From Prochlorococcus marinus str. MIT 9201 (GTDB taxonomy: Bacteria; Cyanobacteriota; Cyanobacteriia; PCC-6307; Cyanobiaceae), in assembly GCF_000759955.1 (NCBI RefSeq), contig NZ_JNAL01000002.1, forward strand, positions 1 to 56,069: a DNA stretch of 56,069 nucleotides, in the 5' to 3' direction. The first letter of the stretch is position 1. Each line of letters begins with the position of its first letter. The position numbers were made by a program, and so were the translations under genes. Under the pieces are notes generated by a model that worked only from the letters and a program-made list of their open reading frames with translations, did not search any database and had not been told where the DNA came from. Positions 8,903 through 18,424 of the stretch are shown in pieces.

Positions 8903-10045
8903 ATGATTATTAATTCACAAAAAAGATCATTTGGTAGAGGGGAGAAAGTGAGCTTATTCACTTTAGGAACAATGCGAGCAACTGAAAGTATCGAAAAAAT
9001 GTATAGCATAATAAAAAATGCATATTATGTAGGAATTAACCATTTAGAAACAGCACCATCTTATGGTGATGCTGAATCACTTATTGGGAATTCAATCAAA
9101 AAACTAGCAATAGAAGAGAATATAAAAGAAAAAAATTGGGTGATTACTTCCAAAGTTTTACCAAAGGGTGATTTTGACTTTTTAAAAAATAATTTTAAAA
9201 AGTCTCTTAAGAATTTAAATCGCGAGAAAATTAATAATCTTGCAATTCATGGACTCAACTTAAAACAACATCTAGATTGGGTTCTTGATGGAGAGGGTAA
9301 GAAATTCATATCATGGATACTTGAAAGTGAACTAGTTGATCAAGTTGGTTTTAGTTCTCACGGAAGTTATTCACTAATTAAAGATGCAATTAACTGTGAA
9401 GTTTTTACTTTTTGTAGTCTTCATTTACATTATTTAGATCAATCTAAGATTGCTTTAGCAGAGAAAGCTATTAAAAAAGGTATGGGAGTTTTAGCAATAT
9501 CACCTGCTGATAAAGGCGGTAGATTATATTCTCCAAGCGATATTTTATTAGAGGCCTCTAAGCCTTTTCATCCATTAGAATTAGCGTATCGATTTCTGCT
9601 GGCAAAAGGCATTACAACATTGTCCTTGGGGGCCGCAAACATAAAAGATTTTGAGTTTGCGTATAAACTCAGAAACTCATTCGAGAAGCTTACAAAACTT
9701 GAAAAATGCGCCCTGGATAAAATTGAGGAAGTTGCCAATGAAAGATTAAATTCAACCAAATGTGAACAATGTAGATCTTGTCTTCCATGTCCGAATGAAG
9801 TACCTATTCCAGAAATACTTCGTTTAAGAAATATATCTATTGGTTATGGCCAGTTAGAATTTTCTAAAGAAAGGTACAATTTAATAGGAAAAGCTGGCCA
9901 CTGGTGGGAAGAAAAAAATTCCTCATTTTGTCAAGAATGTAATATATGTGTTCCTAAATGTCCTAATAAATTAGATATACCAAATTTATTAAAGGAAACT
10001 CATAACTTATTAATTGAAAATCCTACAAAAAGATTATGGGGATAA
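8903..10045 (+). CDS. Aldo/keto reductase with C-terminal ferredoxin-like domain
   Basis: An NAD(P)H-dependent oxidoreductase TIM barrel (residues about 10-270) is followed by a cysteine-rich tail. The tail holds C287-x2-C290-x2-C293-x2-C296 and C343-x2-C346-x2-C349-x3-C353; the latter, CQECNICVPKCP, is a classic 4Fe-4S motif. In the barrel the catalytic Tyr (SYGD), Lys (TSKVLP) and His (AIHGLN) positions are recognisable. The usual aspartate before Thr-Ala reads glutamate (HLETAPSYG). This AKR-ferredoxin architecture is widespread in anaerobes and cyanobacteria, but its substrate is unknown. It overlaps the convergent gene by 12 bp at the 3' end. Confidence 0.88.
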   Translation: MIINSQKRSFGRGEKVSLFTLGTMRATESIEKMYSIIKNAYYVGINHLETAPSYGDAESLIGNSIKKLAIEENIKEKNWVITSKVLPKGDFDFLKNNFKKSLKNLNREKINNLAIHGLNLKQHLDWVLDGEGKKFISWILESELVDQVGFSSHGSYSLIKDAINCEVFTFCSLHLHYLDQSKIALAEKAIKKGMGVLAISPADKGGRLYSPSDILLEASKPFHPLELAYRFLLAKGITTLSLGAANIKDFEFAYKLRNSFEKLTKLEKCALDKIEEVANERLNSTKCEQCRSCLPCPNEVPIPEILRLRNISIGYGQLEFSKERYNLIGKAGHWWEEKNSSFCQECNICVPKCPNKLDIPNLLKETHNLLIENPTKRLWG

Positions 10046-11032
10046 GGACTCACTCCAAAAATTTTTAAGAATAATTTTTTGTTCATTTGTTAGTACAGGG
10101 AAAGACCAACTATTTTCCCAACATTTCTCAGAGGGACCTGAGATCGGGAACATTTCAGATTTATATTTACTTTGCAAGTAATCACTATTGAATGGTAGAT
10201 ACCAACCCTCGCTTACTAATTTATCTACAATTGATTTATTTTCTAAAGATTTAATCCATTTAATTAATATTATATTATTTAGATTTGATCGACTAAGAAG
10301 AAAATGCCACATCAAAGGTACGCCTTGGCTTGGAAAAACTAAAGAAAGCCTTGGATCTATTTTTAAATATTTTGAGCAAAGACTATAAGGAACTATTGCG
10401 ACACTAGCATCAGAATTAATCAACCAATTGAGCATATTTTTATCATCAAATAGCATTGCTTGGCTTTTGAGTTTTTTTAAAGAATTAGATGAATTAATTT
10501 TTTGAGCAATTGACAATATTATTCTGGGACTTTGTGGAAAAATAATTTTCCCAGTTAATTTTTTAGAAAGAAGAAAATCCCAAGAAGTTCTGGCTGAATT
10601 TATTAATTCTTTATTATTTTTAATGATAATTGTATAGGGTACTACGCCAATAGGAAATAATTTACTTCTCTGATTTTGATTAAAACTTGCCAAAAAATCT
10701 ATCGATCTCTTATCCAAATTTTCAGACAGTATAAATTCATTTATTTTTTCAAATTCTGCAAAATCTATACTAGAAATCCATCCATCATTTATTAAAGTAA
10801 AGTCAGAATTGAAAATTGTGTTTCTATTTTTTTGTAGCCGAATATTTTCAAAATTGATTTTTTCCTGCTTCCAATCTTTTGGAATCGTATCTTTAAAAGA
10901 TTCTGGATAAAAAGAATTTTGTAATGCAATTTTTACTTTATTAGGAAAATTACTGCAAGAGTTTAAGAGAAATAAAAGCGAAAGCTTACCACAATTCAAA
11001 AATTCTCTTCTGGTTGCAAATTTTGAAAACAT
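10034..11032 (-). CDS. Putative Tat-exported lipoprotein, solute-binding (PotD-like) fold
   Basis: The N-terminus contains TRREFL, close to the twin-arginine consensus, then a hydrophobic stretch and a lipobox (LLNSC), so the protein is probably exported folded and lipid-anchored. The rest resembles periplasmic binding proteins of the polyamine/iron type: LINDGWISSIDF, IGVVPYTIIIKN, a SWDFLLSKKLTGKIIFPQSPR-like segment and a C-terminal EGWYLPFNSDY. No permease or ATPase partner is adjacent. The ATG follows directly on the stop of the UPF0284 gene, so it closes the topA-led minus-strand run. The family is assigned by resemblance only; the ligand is unknown. Confidence 0.7.
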   Translation of the reverse strand: MFSKFATRREFLNCGKLSLLFLLNSCSNFPNKVKIALQNSFYPESFKDTIPKDWKQEKINFENIRLQKNRNTIFNSDFTLINDGWISSIDFAEFEKINEFILSENLDKRSIDFLASFNQNQRSKLFPIGVVPYTIIIKNNKELINSARTSWDFLLSKKLTGKIIFPQSPRIILSIAQKINSSNSLKKLKSQAMLFDDKNMLNWLINSDASVAIVPYSLCSKYLKIDPRLSLVFPSQGVPLMWHFLLSRSNLNNIILIKWIKSLENKSIVDKLVSEGWYLPFNSDYLQSKYKSEMFPISGPSEKCWENSWSFPVLTNEQKIILKNFWSESLSP

Positions 11033-12190
11033 TCAGCAATCCTTCTCTAAAGAAATTTGACCTAGGCCCTTCATCATTTCCAGATTTTGTTGACACAATG
11101 AAACTATTTCTTCATTTTTAAATCCATCTAAGAAAGCAAGCAATGATATTCCCCCAGCACCTACACCTTCTTTTACATGACCTAATTCATAATCCCTCAA
11201 TTCTTTACATTTTGAAGATTTGAAATTTAAAGGACTTGCTAAACCTAATATTTTGACATCATATTTTTCATTAATTAGATTTACTAAATCATTTAGAGAA
11301 TTATCTTTCACAAGCCACCCAGTTGTTGCAATAAAAACATCTTCAATAAATTCATCTTTATTTTTTTCATCTAAAAATTCTAATACAAGCAAAATGACCG
11401 CCAACATCTGACTTCCACCAGACAATATTACAGGTTGTTTTGCTAACCTGGCACCAGTTAATAGTCCCATAGAGAAAGCTTGGAAAGGATCACCTACCGC
11501 CGCGACAACATCAAAAGAGTCGAAATCAGCCTTAAAATTTGCATTATAAAGTCCTCTTTTAACAACTTGTCTTCTTAGTTCTCTTGGAGCTTTAAATAAA
11601 CTACTTCCTACTAAATTTGCCACCTGCAAACCAAAAGCTTCCATTACTGCCTGAGCAGTTGTGGTACCCCCAGGTACAGATTCAGAAATTAAAACTGGTT
11701 GTTTTAAGGATTTTCCTATCGAAAGTCCTTTTTCATAGAGATTTAAAACTCTCTCTTTAGTCATCGATTTACCAGTAGTAAGACAATTTGATGGGCCCAA
11801 ATTCCTATCTTCTACAACCAAATGATTAAAATAAGGTTTTGCTCCAATTCCCAGAGGAACAATAACTGGATAAATATTTATAAGCTTTGAACAAACATGA
11901 CTGATTAGGGCAGGAGTTACTCCTGCATTGAGAAGGGGCAATTTATATTTATGATCTTTTGAAGCACCCTCAAGCAAAAATTCGGCATCTGCGAGCGCAG
12001 TTATTCTTCTTGATTTTGCATTAATACCTGCTGCCGAAATTCCTGGAATTTGAGATGTATTAGTACCTGCAATTATGAGAAATATTTTTAAATTATTAAT
12101 ATTCTTTTTCAGTATTTCTATCTTATTAAGTTTTCTTTTTTTATTGGATTCATTACCAAAAAAATTTATCCCTAATTCTTTACTATACAT
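11033..12190 (-). CDS. UPF0284 / TIGR00303 CobT-like phosphoribosyltransferase
   Basis: The 385-residue protein matches the archaeal-cyanobacterial group related to nicotinate-nucleotide:dimethylbenzimidazole phosphoribosyltransferase, which activates the lower-ligand base of cobamides. Recognisable segments are the glycine-rich GTNTSQIPGISAAG, PLLNAGVTPALISHV, SVPGGTTTAQAVMEAFG and the C-terminal KEGVGAGGISLLAFL. The fold assignment is firm, but biochemical activity in cyanobacteria is not settled. Marine picocyanobacteria make pseudocobalamin with adenine as lower ligand, so a different base may be used. It lies 11 bp after the DUF2232 gene and abuts the lipoprotein gene. Confidence 0.9.
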   Translation of the reverse strand: MYSKELGINFFGNESNKKRKLNKIEILKKNINNLKIFLIIAGTNTSQIPGISAAGINAKSRRITALADAEFLLEGASKDHKYKLPLLNAGVTPALISHVCSKLINIYPVIVPLGIGAKPYFNHLVVEDRNLGPSNCLTTGKSMTKERVLNLYEKGLSIGKSLKQPVLISESVPGGTTTAQAVMEAFGLQVANLVGSSLFKAPRELRRQVVKRGLYNANFKADFDSFDVVAAVGDPFQAFSMGLLTGARLAKQPVILSGGSQMLAVILLVLEFLDEKNKDEFIEDVFIATTGWLVKDNSLNDLVNLINEKYDVKILGLASPLNFKSSKCKELRDYELGHVKEGVGAGGISLLAFLDGFKNEEIVSLCQQNLEMMKGLGQISLEKDC

Positions 12191-12201
12191 TCTTACTTTT
12201 T

Positions 12202-12840
12202 TTAATTTTTAAAATCAACTAAGCTATTTAATAATCTTGGAGGATCTGGGATGGTTAATTTAAATCTAGGAAACAGAGAATAAGCAACTACATGTACAGT
12301 TAAAACATAAACTATTTCTTGAAAAATTATTAATAAAATCGCACCTAATTGTATACTCAAAATTGAGGGATATAAAGGTAAATTAAATAATCCAATGAAC
12401 TTGTCTATTAGACCATAACTCGCTCTAGTAATTAATACCCAAAGATTATCTCCAACCAGAGTAGATAATGCTATTACTCTTAGTAAAAAGCCGAGGGTTC
12501 CAATAAGAACTCCCACAGTTAAACTTAGTTTCCAACTCTTTTCTTTAAACCAACACCACCCTAACCAAAAAGCCAAGATCCCATAAGGGAATAAAAATAA
12601 AGTTCCTCTGACAGGACCCATAATTATAAATAAAAGTAGAAATTGTATTAAAAGTCCTTCCAATGCAATTTTAGTTCCTCTTCTCAAGTGCAACAAGATC
12701 ATTGGGAGGGGTAAAATCAACCTTAATAAAGCTCCCCCAATTGGCAAATAATATAATGCAACCCATAATAAAGACGAGAGAGATGCTAAATAAGAGGTCT
12801 CGACAATATTTAATGCTTCAGTTTTCGTTGTTATTCTCAT
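12202..12840 (-). CDS. DUF2232 integral membrane protein
   Basis: This 212-residue very hydrophobic protein has five to six predicted membrane helices and short loops, and it matches the cyanobacterial DUF2232 pattern. It begins with TEALNIVETSYLASLSSLLW, followed by LPLPMILLHLRRGTKIAL, and ends in a short polar tail (TIPDPPRLLNSLVDFKN). Function is unknown; distant relatives include S-component-like membrane proteins. It sits between the repeat lipoprotein and the CobT-like gene with gaps of 20 and 11 bp, so co-transcription is likely. That neighbour raises, without proving, a link to cobamide or vitamin handling. Confidence 0.85.
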   Translation of the reverse strand: MRITTKTEALNIVETSYLASLSSLLWVALYYLPIGGALLRLILPLPMILLHLRRGTKIALEGLLIQFLLLFIIMGPVRGTLFLFPYGILAFWLGWCWFKEKSWKLSLTVGVLIGTLGFLLRVIALSTLVGDNLWVLITRASYGLIDKFIGLFNLPLYPSILSIQLGAILLIIFQEIVYVLTVHVVAYSLFPRFKLTIPDPPRLLNSLVDFKN

Positions 12841-12860
12841 TTTTTGTTGAATATTTTTAA

Positions 12861-13409
12861 TTAATTTTTATTCATACTTTTATTTTCTGAATCTAAGATA
12901 CGTTCAATCTTTTCTATTTCAAAATTTACCTCAGAATTACTTAATATGGAACTTAACTCTTCCGTGGGATCTTTTGGATCTACATCTTTTAAAATTAATA
13001 TTATTTTGTAAGTTTGAAGCTCAATTTTTCTTTTTTTTGAAAGATTATTAATTTTTTTATTTTTTTTATCATCAAATTTTTTTTTCTCTTTTTCTAAATT
13101 TATATCTTTTTTATTTTCTGGAACATTTTTTGGCTTTTCTACTTCTTTAATTTTTTTATTTTTTTTATTATCAAATTTTTTGTTCTCTTTTTCTAAATTT
13201 ATATTTTTTTTATTATCAAATTTTTTGTTCTCTTTTTCTAAATTTATATCTTTTTTATTTAATAAATTATTTTGTAAATCTTTATTTTTGTTTGTTTTTT
13301 CTAAATCATTAAAACTACTTTCAAGAAAATTTCCAATCCTTCCTCCAGAGCATGATTGCAAGAAAATTAAAAAAATTAATAAAAAAAATTCTTTTTTTTT
13401 AAAAATCAT
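12861..13409 (-). CDS. Lysine-rich repeat lipoprotein, hypothetical
   Basis: The 182-residue protein starts MIFKKKEFFLLIFLIFLQSCSGG, a signal peptide with lipobox LQSC. The middle is extremely Lys/Asn/Glu-rich and contains a 15-residue repeat (INLEKENKKFDNKKN) twice in tandem plus a diverged third copy further on; it should be disordered or coiled coil. The C-terminal part (QTYKIILILKDVDPKDPTEEL) looks folded and may be the conserved portion. It lies 7 bp after topA and 20 bp before the DUF2232 gene. No family recognised. The low-complexity middle makes homology calls unreliable. Confidence 0.75.
   Translation of the reverse strand: MIFKKKEFFLLIFLIFLQSCSGGRIGNFLESSFNDLEKTNKNKDLQNNLLNKKDINLEKENKKFDNKKNINLEKENKKFDNKKNKKIKEVEKPKNVPENKKDINLEKEKKKFDDKKNKKINNLSKKRKIELQTYKIILILKDVDPKDPTEELSSILSNSEVNFEIEKIERILDSENKSMNKN
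13080..13260 (-). repeat. 45-bp in-frame repeat in the lysine-rich lipoprotein
   Basis: The segment tattatcaaattttttgtt and its continuation occurs at 13166 and 13211, a 45-bp period, with a diverged copy centred near 13085. It encodes a 15-residue unit and keeps frame. It is coding repeat, not intergenic. Outer limits are approximate because the copies decay into general A/T richness. Confidence 0.8.
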
Positions 13410-13416
13410 ATTTTTT

Positions 13417-16023
13417 CTAACTTTTCTTTTTCCTTTTAGTTTTTTTATTGCTAATTTTTGTTTTTTTTAAAATTGAGCCTTTTTTATCTTTTAGTTTTTC
13501 TTCTAAAAGAGATACTGCGTCATCTATCGTAATTTTTTCAATGTCAGTATCTTTGGAAATCGAAACATTAGTTTTACCACATTTTAAATAGACGCCATAT
13601 CTTCCATTTAATATTTGAATTTTTTCTTTAAATTCTTTCGGTTTTCCAAAGTCTTTAAGTACCTCTTGACCTCCTCTACCCATTTTTGGCATCGCAAGAA
13701 TTTCTAATGCTCGTTCTATATCAACTGTAAAAACATCATCCTCTTTCTTTAGGGATCTATTTTCAGATTCATTTTCATTTTTAATCCACTTGATATAAGG
13801 GCCAAATCTTCCTCTATCAGCCTCAACAACTCCTCCTTCAGGATGAACTCCTAACAATCTAGGCAAACTTAAAAGTACAAGAGCCTCATCTAGAGTTAGA
13901 TCATCAGTTTTCAACTCTTTGGGTAATGAAGCTCTTCTTGGTTTAGCTTTATCTTGATCATTATTTCCCAATTGTACATAAGGTCCGTAAGGGCCAAATC
14001 TTAAAAAGACTTTTTCCCCAGTTTTTGGATCAGTTCCAAGATCCGATGGGCCACTTAAGATTTGATCAACTTGCTTTATGTCTAAATCTCCAGGAGTAAT
14101 GTCCATTGGAAGATTACCTTTCGCCTGAATTTCATTACCAGATTCATCAATTTTTGTACCCTCTAGCCAAGGTCCGTTAGAGCCTATTCTGACAACGCAA
14201 GGAAGGTCTTCGAAATCAACTTGTCTATAAGCTTTACCATCAATATCACCCTCTGTTTTCTGAACCTTTACCTCCAAACCATTTTTACCTTTATAGAAAG
14301 TTTCGAGGTATGGTAGCCACTCAAGATTGCCTGAAGATATTTCATCCAATGAAGACTCCATTTTTGCAGTAAAAGTAGTATCAACCAGATCAGGAAAATG
14401 TTCTTCTAATAGAGCGGTAACAGCAAAAGCTGTAAACGTTGGAGCCAAAGTATTTGAAGATATATTTGCATAACCTCTATCCACAATTGTCCCAATAATG
14501 CTTGCATACGTAGAAGGTCTTCCAATCCCTTCCTTTTCAAGAACTTTTACTAAAGCAGCCTCTGTATATCTTGCCGGCGGTTTGGTTTCATGAAAAGTAG
14601 ATTCTCTATGCGTAACTTCAAGACTTGTTCCAGTTGTTAGGTTTGGGAGAATAATTTCTTGTTGTTCAAGGGATGAACTTGGGTCATCACTTCCCTCGAC
14701 ATAAGCTCTGAAGAATCCTGCGAAATCAATACTTTTCCCGCTCGATTTAAATAATCCATCCCCCACGCTAATTTCAGCATTAATCATTGTTAACCTAGCT
14801 TCAGCCATTTGACTAGCTACAGTTCTTTTCCAAATTAAATCGTAAAGAGATAGGTCTCTACCAGTCAGATTAGTTTCCTTTGGTGTTTTAAATACCTCAC
14901 CTGCTGGCCTAATAGCTTCATGTGCTTCTTGAGCATTTCTTGCAGTTGAATTAAATTGTCTTGGTGAATTAGATAGGTATTCTTTTCCATACATAGAACT
15001 GACACATTCTCTAGCCGCTCTTGTAGCTTGTTCTGAAAGATGAACTGAATCAGTCCTCATATATGTTATGAAACCTCTCTCATACAACCCTTGTGCACAT
15101 CTCATTGTTTCTCTTGCGGACAAGCGTAGCTTTCTATTTGATTCCTGTTGCAATGTACTCGTTGTAAATGGAGGCACTGGCTTACGAGTGGATGGTTTTT
15201 TTTCGATATTTGAGACTATCCAATCCTCGGAGGAAAAATTCTTCAATAAATCATTTACTTTATCCTCTCCAATTATTAAAGATTTATTTCCTTGTTTTAA
15301 TTTGCCGGTCTGTTCATCGAAATCGGAACCATTAGAGATTCTCTGACCCTTTAAACTAAATAATTTAGTTTCGAAAGTAACATTATCTTTTACCAGGGAA
15401 GCTTTAATCCCCCAGTAACTAGCTTTTTTAAAAGATCTTCTTTCTCTCTCTCTCCTAACAAGAAGTCTTACAGAAACTGATTGAACACGACCAGCAGATA
15501 ATCTGGGGGCTACCTTCTTCCAAAGTAAAGGAGATAATTCATATCCAAAAAGCCTATCCAAAATTCTTCTGGTTTCTTGAGCCTGAACAAGCTCCATATC
15601 AATTTCTCTTGTTTGATCTAAAGCTTTATTAATTGCCTTTTTTGTAATTTCATGAAAAACCATTCTTTTAGTTGGTATTTTAGGCTTCAGTATTTGCAGA
15701 AGATGCCAGCTAATACTCTCTCCTTCTCTATCTTCATCAGTTGCCAGTAATAGTTGGGTAGCGCCTTTCAAAGCATCTTTCAGCTCCTTAACAACCTTTT
15801 TCTTATCTTTTGGAACTATATAAAGTGGTTCAAAATCTTCCGTTGTATTTACTCCTATCCTTGACCATTTTTCCTTTTTAACTGCAGCAGGGATTTCAGC
15901 CGCCCCTTTTGGAAGATCTCTTACATGTCCCATTGAAGCAAGAACTTCATAATTTGAAGGCAAAAACTTTCTTATAGTTTTTGCTTTGGTGGGACTTTCA
16001 ACAATAACAAGTGTGTGATCCAA
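13417..16023 (-). CDS. topA: DNA topoisomerase I
   Basis: This type IA enzyme relaxes negative supercoils. The 868-residue protein has an N-terminal Toprim domain (VIVESPTKAKTIRKFL at residues 6-21; acidic cluster TDEDREGE at 95-102). The catalytic Y321 is in GFITYMRTDS, with the SAGRVQSVSVRLL and EGIGRPSTYASI segments around the core. The C-terminus carries topoisomerase-associated repeats (FGPYGPYVQLG, GRFGPYIKWI, GRYGVYLKCG) and a Lys-rich tail, the usual cyanobacterial form. The start is a TTG at 16023 with no in-frame ATG before it. It heads the minus-strand run to 10034 and is divergent from ndhB. Confidence 0.97.
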   Translation of the reverse strand: MDHTLVIVESPTKAKTIRKFLPSNYEVLASMGHVRDLPKGAAEIPAAVKKEKWSRIGVNTTEDFEPLYIVPKDKKKVVKELKDALKGATQLLLATDEDREGESISWHLLQILKPKIPTKRMVFHEITKKAINKALDQTREIDMELVQAQETRRILDRLFGYELSPLLWKKVAPRLSAGRVQSVSVRLLVRRERERRSFKKASYWGIKASLVKDNVTFETKLFSLKGQRISNGSDFDEQTGKLKQGNKSLIIGEDKVNDLLKNFSSEDWIVSNIEKKPSTRKPVPPFTTSTLQQESNRKLRLSARETMRCAQGLYERGFITYMRTDSVHLSEQATRAARECVSSMYGKEYLSNSPRQFNSTARNAQEAHEAIRPAGEVFKTPKETNLTGRDLSLYDLIWKRTVASQMAEARLTMINAEISVGDGLFKSSGKSIDFAGFFRAYVEGSDDPSSSLEQQEIILPNLTTGTSLEVTHRESTFHETKPPARYTEAALVKVLEKEGIGRPSTYASIIGTIVDRGYANISSNTLAPTFTAFAVTALLEEHFPDLVDTTFTAKMESSLDEISSGNLEWLPYLETFYKGKNGLEVKVQKTEGDIDGKAYRQVDFEDLPCVVRIGSNGPWLEGTKIDESGNEIQAKGNLPMDITPGDLDIKQVDQILSGPSDLGTDPKTGEKVFLRFGPYGPYVQLGNNDQDKAKPRRASLPKELKTDDLTLDEALVLLSLPRLLGVHPEGGVVEADRGRFGPYIKWIKNENESENRSLKKEDDVFTVDIERALEILAMPKMGRGGQEVLKDFGKPKEFKEKIQILNGRYGVYLKCGKTNVSISKDTDIEKITIDDAVSLLEEKLKDKKGSILKKTKISNKKTKRKKKS

Positions 16024-16199
16024 GGTTTATTTCAAAAAATTGGTGTTTTTGTTCAGTTAGGGCATATTATGATTATTTGAAACTTTTTCAAGCAATTTCT
16101 CTTGAAAATTTCAAAAGTCATACCCACAAATTATAATCAAGTTAAGATTAACTCTTTGACCGTTACAATCAATCATCTAATTTAATTCTATTTATTAAA

Positions 16200-17720
16200 G
16201 TGCCCAACGAAATCTTTACAATTAATTTAAATGCACAAGCAATTATTCCAGAGGCTTTTATCTTACTAGGTATTGTTGGTACTCTTCTTGTAGATTTAGC
16301 AGGAGAAAAAACTGCATCAAAATGGGCTCCAATAATTTGCTATTTTTCAATTGGCAGCTCTCTTTTAAGTTTAGCCTTGCAATGGACTAACCCAGTAAAT
16401 AGTTCATTTCTTGGATCCTTTAATTCAGATAATTTAGCAATCGCATTTAGAGCAATAATAGCTTTATCAACATTAATTTCTTTACTCATAAGCTGGCGTT
16501 ACACAGAACAAAGTGGCAGCCCTATTGGCGAATTTGCAGCGATTATTCTTTCGGCAACTCTTGGGGCAATGCTTTTGTGTGGATCTACTGACCTTATTAG
16601 TGTATTCATATCTCTTGAAACTTTATCAGTAGCGAGCTATTTACTTTCTGGTTATCTCAAGAGAGATCCAAGAAGTTCAGAAGCTGCTCTAAAATACTTG
16701 CTTGTTGGGTCAGCTGCTGCTGCAGTCTATTTGTATGGCTCCTCTTTTCTTTATGGATTAAGTGGTTCAACAAACTTAACAACAATTGGTTTAGAAATTA
16801 TAAATAAACCCTCCTTTATTACTTCTCTAGCTCTTGTATTTGTCTTATCAACTGTCGCTTTTAAAATTGCAGCAGTTCCCTTCCATCAATGGACTCCTGA
16901 TGTCTATGAAGGATCACCTACACCTGTAGTTGCTTTTTTATCTGTTGGCTCAAAGACAGCAGGATTTGCATTCGCGATAAGAATATTAAGCACTTCTTTC
17001 TCTTCGTTCGATGAGGAATGGAAACTTTTATTCACTATTTTGGCCATCCTGAGTATGGCTCTAGGAAATGTTGTAGCTTTAGCTCAAACCTCAATGAAAA
17101 GGATGCTAGCTTACAGTTCTATTGGACAAGCAGGATTTGTAATGATTGGAATAGTATCTGGGACACAAGATGGTTTATCAGCTGCTGTTTTATATTTGGC
17201 TGCATATTTATTTATGAATCTGGGAGCATTTTCATGTGTAATACTTTTCTCACTTAGAACTGGTTCTGACAAAATTCTTGATTACTCAGGACTTTACCAA
17301 AAAGACCCTCTGATTACATTAGGATTAAGCCTTTGTCTTCTATCTCTTGGAGGTTTACCTCCAATGTTGGGATTTTTTGGAAAGATCTACTTGTTCTTTG
17401 CAGGGTGGGCAAATCATCAATATCTATTAGTAATCGTTGGATTAGTAACTTCAGTTATATCTATTTATTACTACATCTCAGTTATAAAAATGATGGTAGT
17501 TAAAGAACCAAAGGAAGCTTCTGAAATAGTTAAATCATATCCTGAAATTAATTGGGGAATCGTAGGATTACCTCCCTTGAGAATTGCACTTTACACTTGC
17601 GTTGCGGTTACTGCTCTTGGAGGCATTCTATCTAATCCTTTTTTTAAATTAGCCAACACAGCAGTTTCAGAAACTCCTTTCTTACAAGATATTATTGCTA
17701 TAGCAAACAATATTTCCTAG
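16200..17720 (+). CDS. ndhB: NAD(P)H-quinone oxidoreductase subunit 2 (NDH-1)
   Basis: This is an antiporter-like membrane subunit of the thylakoid NDH-1 complex, taking part in respiration, cyclic electron flow and CO2 uptake. The 506-residue protein has about 14 helices. Family features include [33 protein letters not shown] (in part), the conserved Lys in [20 protein letters not shown], and [15 protein letters not shown]. The start is a GTG at 16200. It is the first gene of a short plus-strand pair with an ABC ATPase (15-bp gap), divergent from topA across 176 bp. Confidence 0.97.
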   Translation: MPNEIFTINLNAQAIIPEAFILLGIVGTLLVDLAGEKTASKWAPIICYFSIGSSLLSLALQWTNPVNSSFLGSFNSDNLAIAFRAIIALSTLISLLISWRYTEQSGSPIGEFAAIILSATLGAMLLCGSTDLISVFISLETLSVASYLLSGYLKRDPRSSEAALKYLLVGSAAAAVYLYGSSFLYGLSGSTNLTTIGLEIINKPSFITSLALVFVLSTVAFKIAAVPFHQWTPDVYEGSPTPVVAFLSVGSKTAGFAFAIRILSTSFSSFDEEWKLLFTILAILSMALGNVVALAQTSMKRMLAYSSIGQAGFVMIGIVSGTQDGLSAAVLYLAAYLFMNLGAFSCVILFSLRTGSDKILDYSGLYQKDPLITLGLSLCLLSLGGLPPMLGFFGKIYLFFAGWANHQYLLVIVGLVTSVISIYYYISVIKMMVVKEPKEASEIVKSYPEINWGIVGLPPLRIALYTCVAVTALGGILSNPFFKLANTAVSETPFLQDIIAIANNIS

Positions 17721-17735
17721 AAGTATTTTTAATAA

Positions 17736-18422
17736 ATGTCCAAGAAAGTCGCAAGTTTAGAAAATATATCTAAAACATATGGGAAAGAGGATCTAACTGT
17801 TAAAGCCCTAGACAGCATAAATTTAGAAATTTATAAAGGCGATTATTTAGCTGTAATGGGAGCTAGTGGCTCAGGAAAAAGTACTGCTATGAATATTATT
17901 GGATGTCTAGATAGACCCTCTGGAGGTGTTTATAAATTAAATGGTATCCCTGTTGAGAATTTATCTGATGATGAGCTAGCGGAAATACGTAACCAAAAAT
18001 TAGGCTTCGTTTTTCAACAATTTCATCTTCTTTCAGACGCAACAGCTCTTGAGAACGTAATTTTACCGATGATTTATGCTGGTATTGAGCCTGAACAAAG
18101 ATTAGAGCGAGGTAAGAATGCCTTAGAAAAAGTTGGTCTTTCTGAAAGAATGAATAATCGTCCCAACCAATTATCCGGTGGTCAACAACAACGAGTTGCT
18201 ATTGCGAGGGCTATTATCAATAATCCTGCAATTTTGTTAGCAGACGAACCCACTGGAGCACTAGATTCAAAAACAACTGAAGATGTACTAGATCTTTTTG
18301 ACAAACTACATGCATCCGGAATAACTATAGTTTTAGTTACGCACGAAGATGAAGTTGCAAATCGCGCAAAAAAAATAGCCAAATTTAAGGATGGAAGAAT
18401 AGTTGAATTAAAAGTTAATTAA
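17736..18422 (+). CDS. ABC transporter ATPase, MacB/LolD/DevA type
   Basis: This ATP-binding subunit belongs to a MacB/LolD-like exporter or lipoprotein-release system. Walker A GASGSGKST is at residues 42-50, the Q-loop near FVFQQFHLLS (91-100), the signature LSGGQ at 146-150, Walker B ILLADEPTGALD at 166-177 and the H-loop VTHEDE near 202. The 228-residue length and the FQQFHLLSDATALENV segment place it in the DevA/MacB group. No permease or membrane-fusion gene lies next to it, so the partner must be elsewhere. It follows ndhB by 15 bp and converges with birA. Confidence 0.92.
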   Translation: MSKKVASLENISKTYGKEDLTVKALDSINLEIYKGDYLAVMGASGSGKSTAMNIIGCLDRPSGGVYKLNGIPVENLSDDELAEIRNQKLGFVFQQFHLLSDATALENVILPMIYAGIEPEQRLERGKNALEKVGLSERMNNRPNQLSGGQQQRVAIARAIINNPAILLADEPTGALDSKTTEDVLDLFDKLHASGITIVLVTHEDEVANRAKKIAKFKDGRIVELKVN

Positions 18423-18424
18423 AT

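Noticed and set aside
13180-13470. Phe/Ser-rich plus-strand ORF
   Set aside because: It is the antisense shadow of the lysine-rich repeat lipoprotein; Lys codons read in reverse as Phe.
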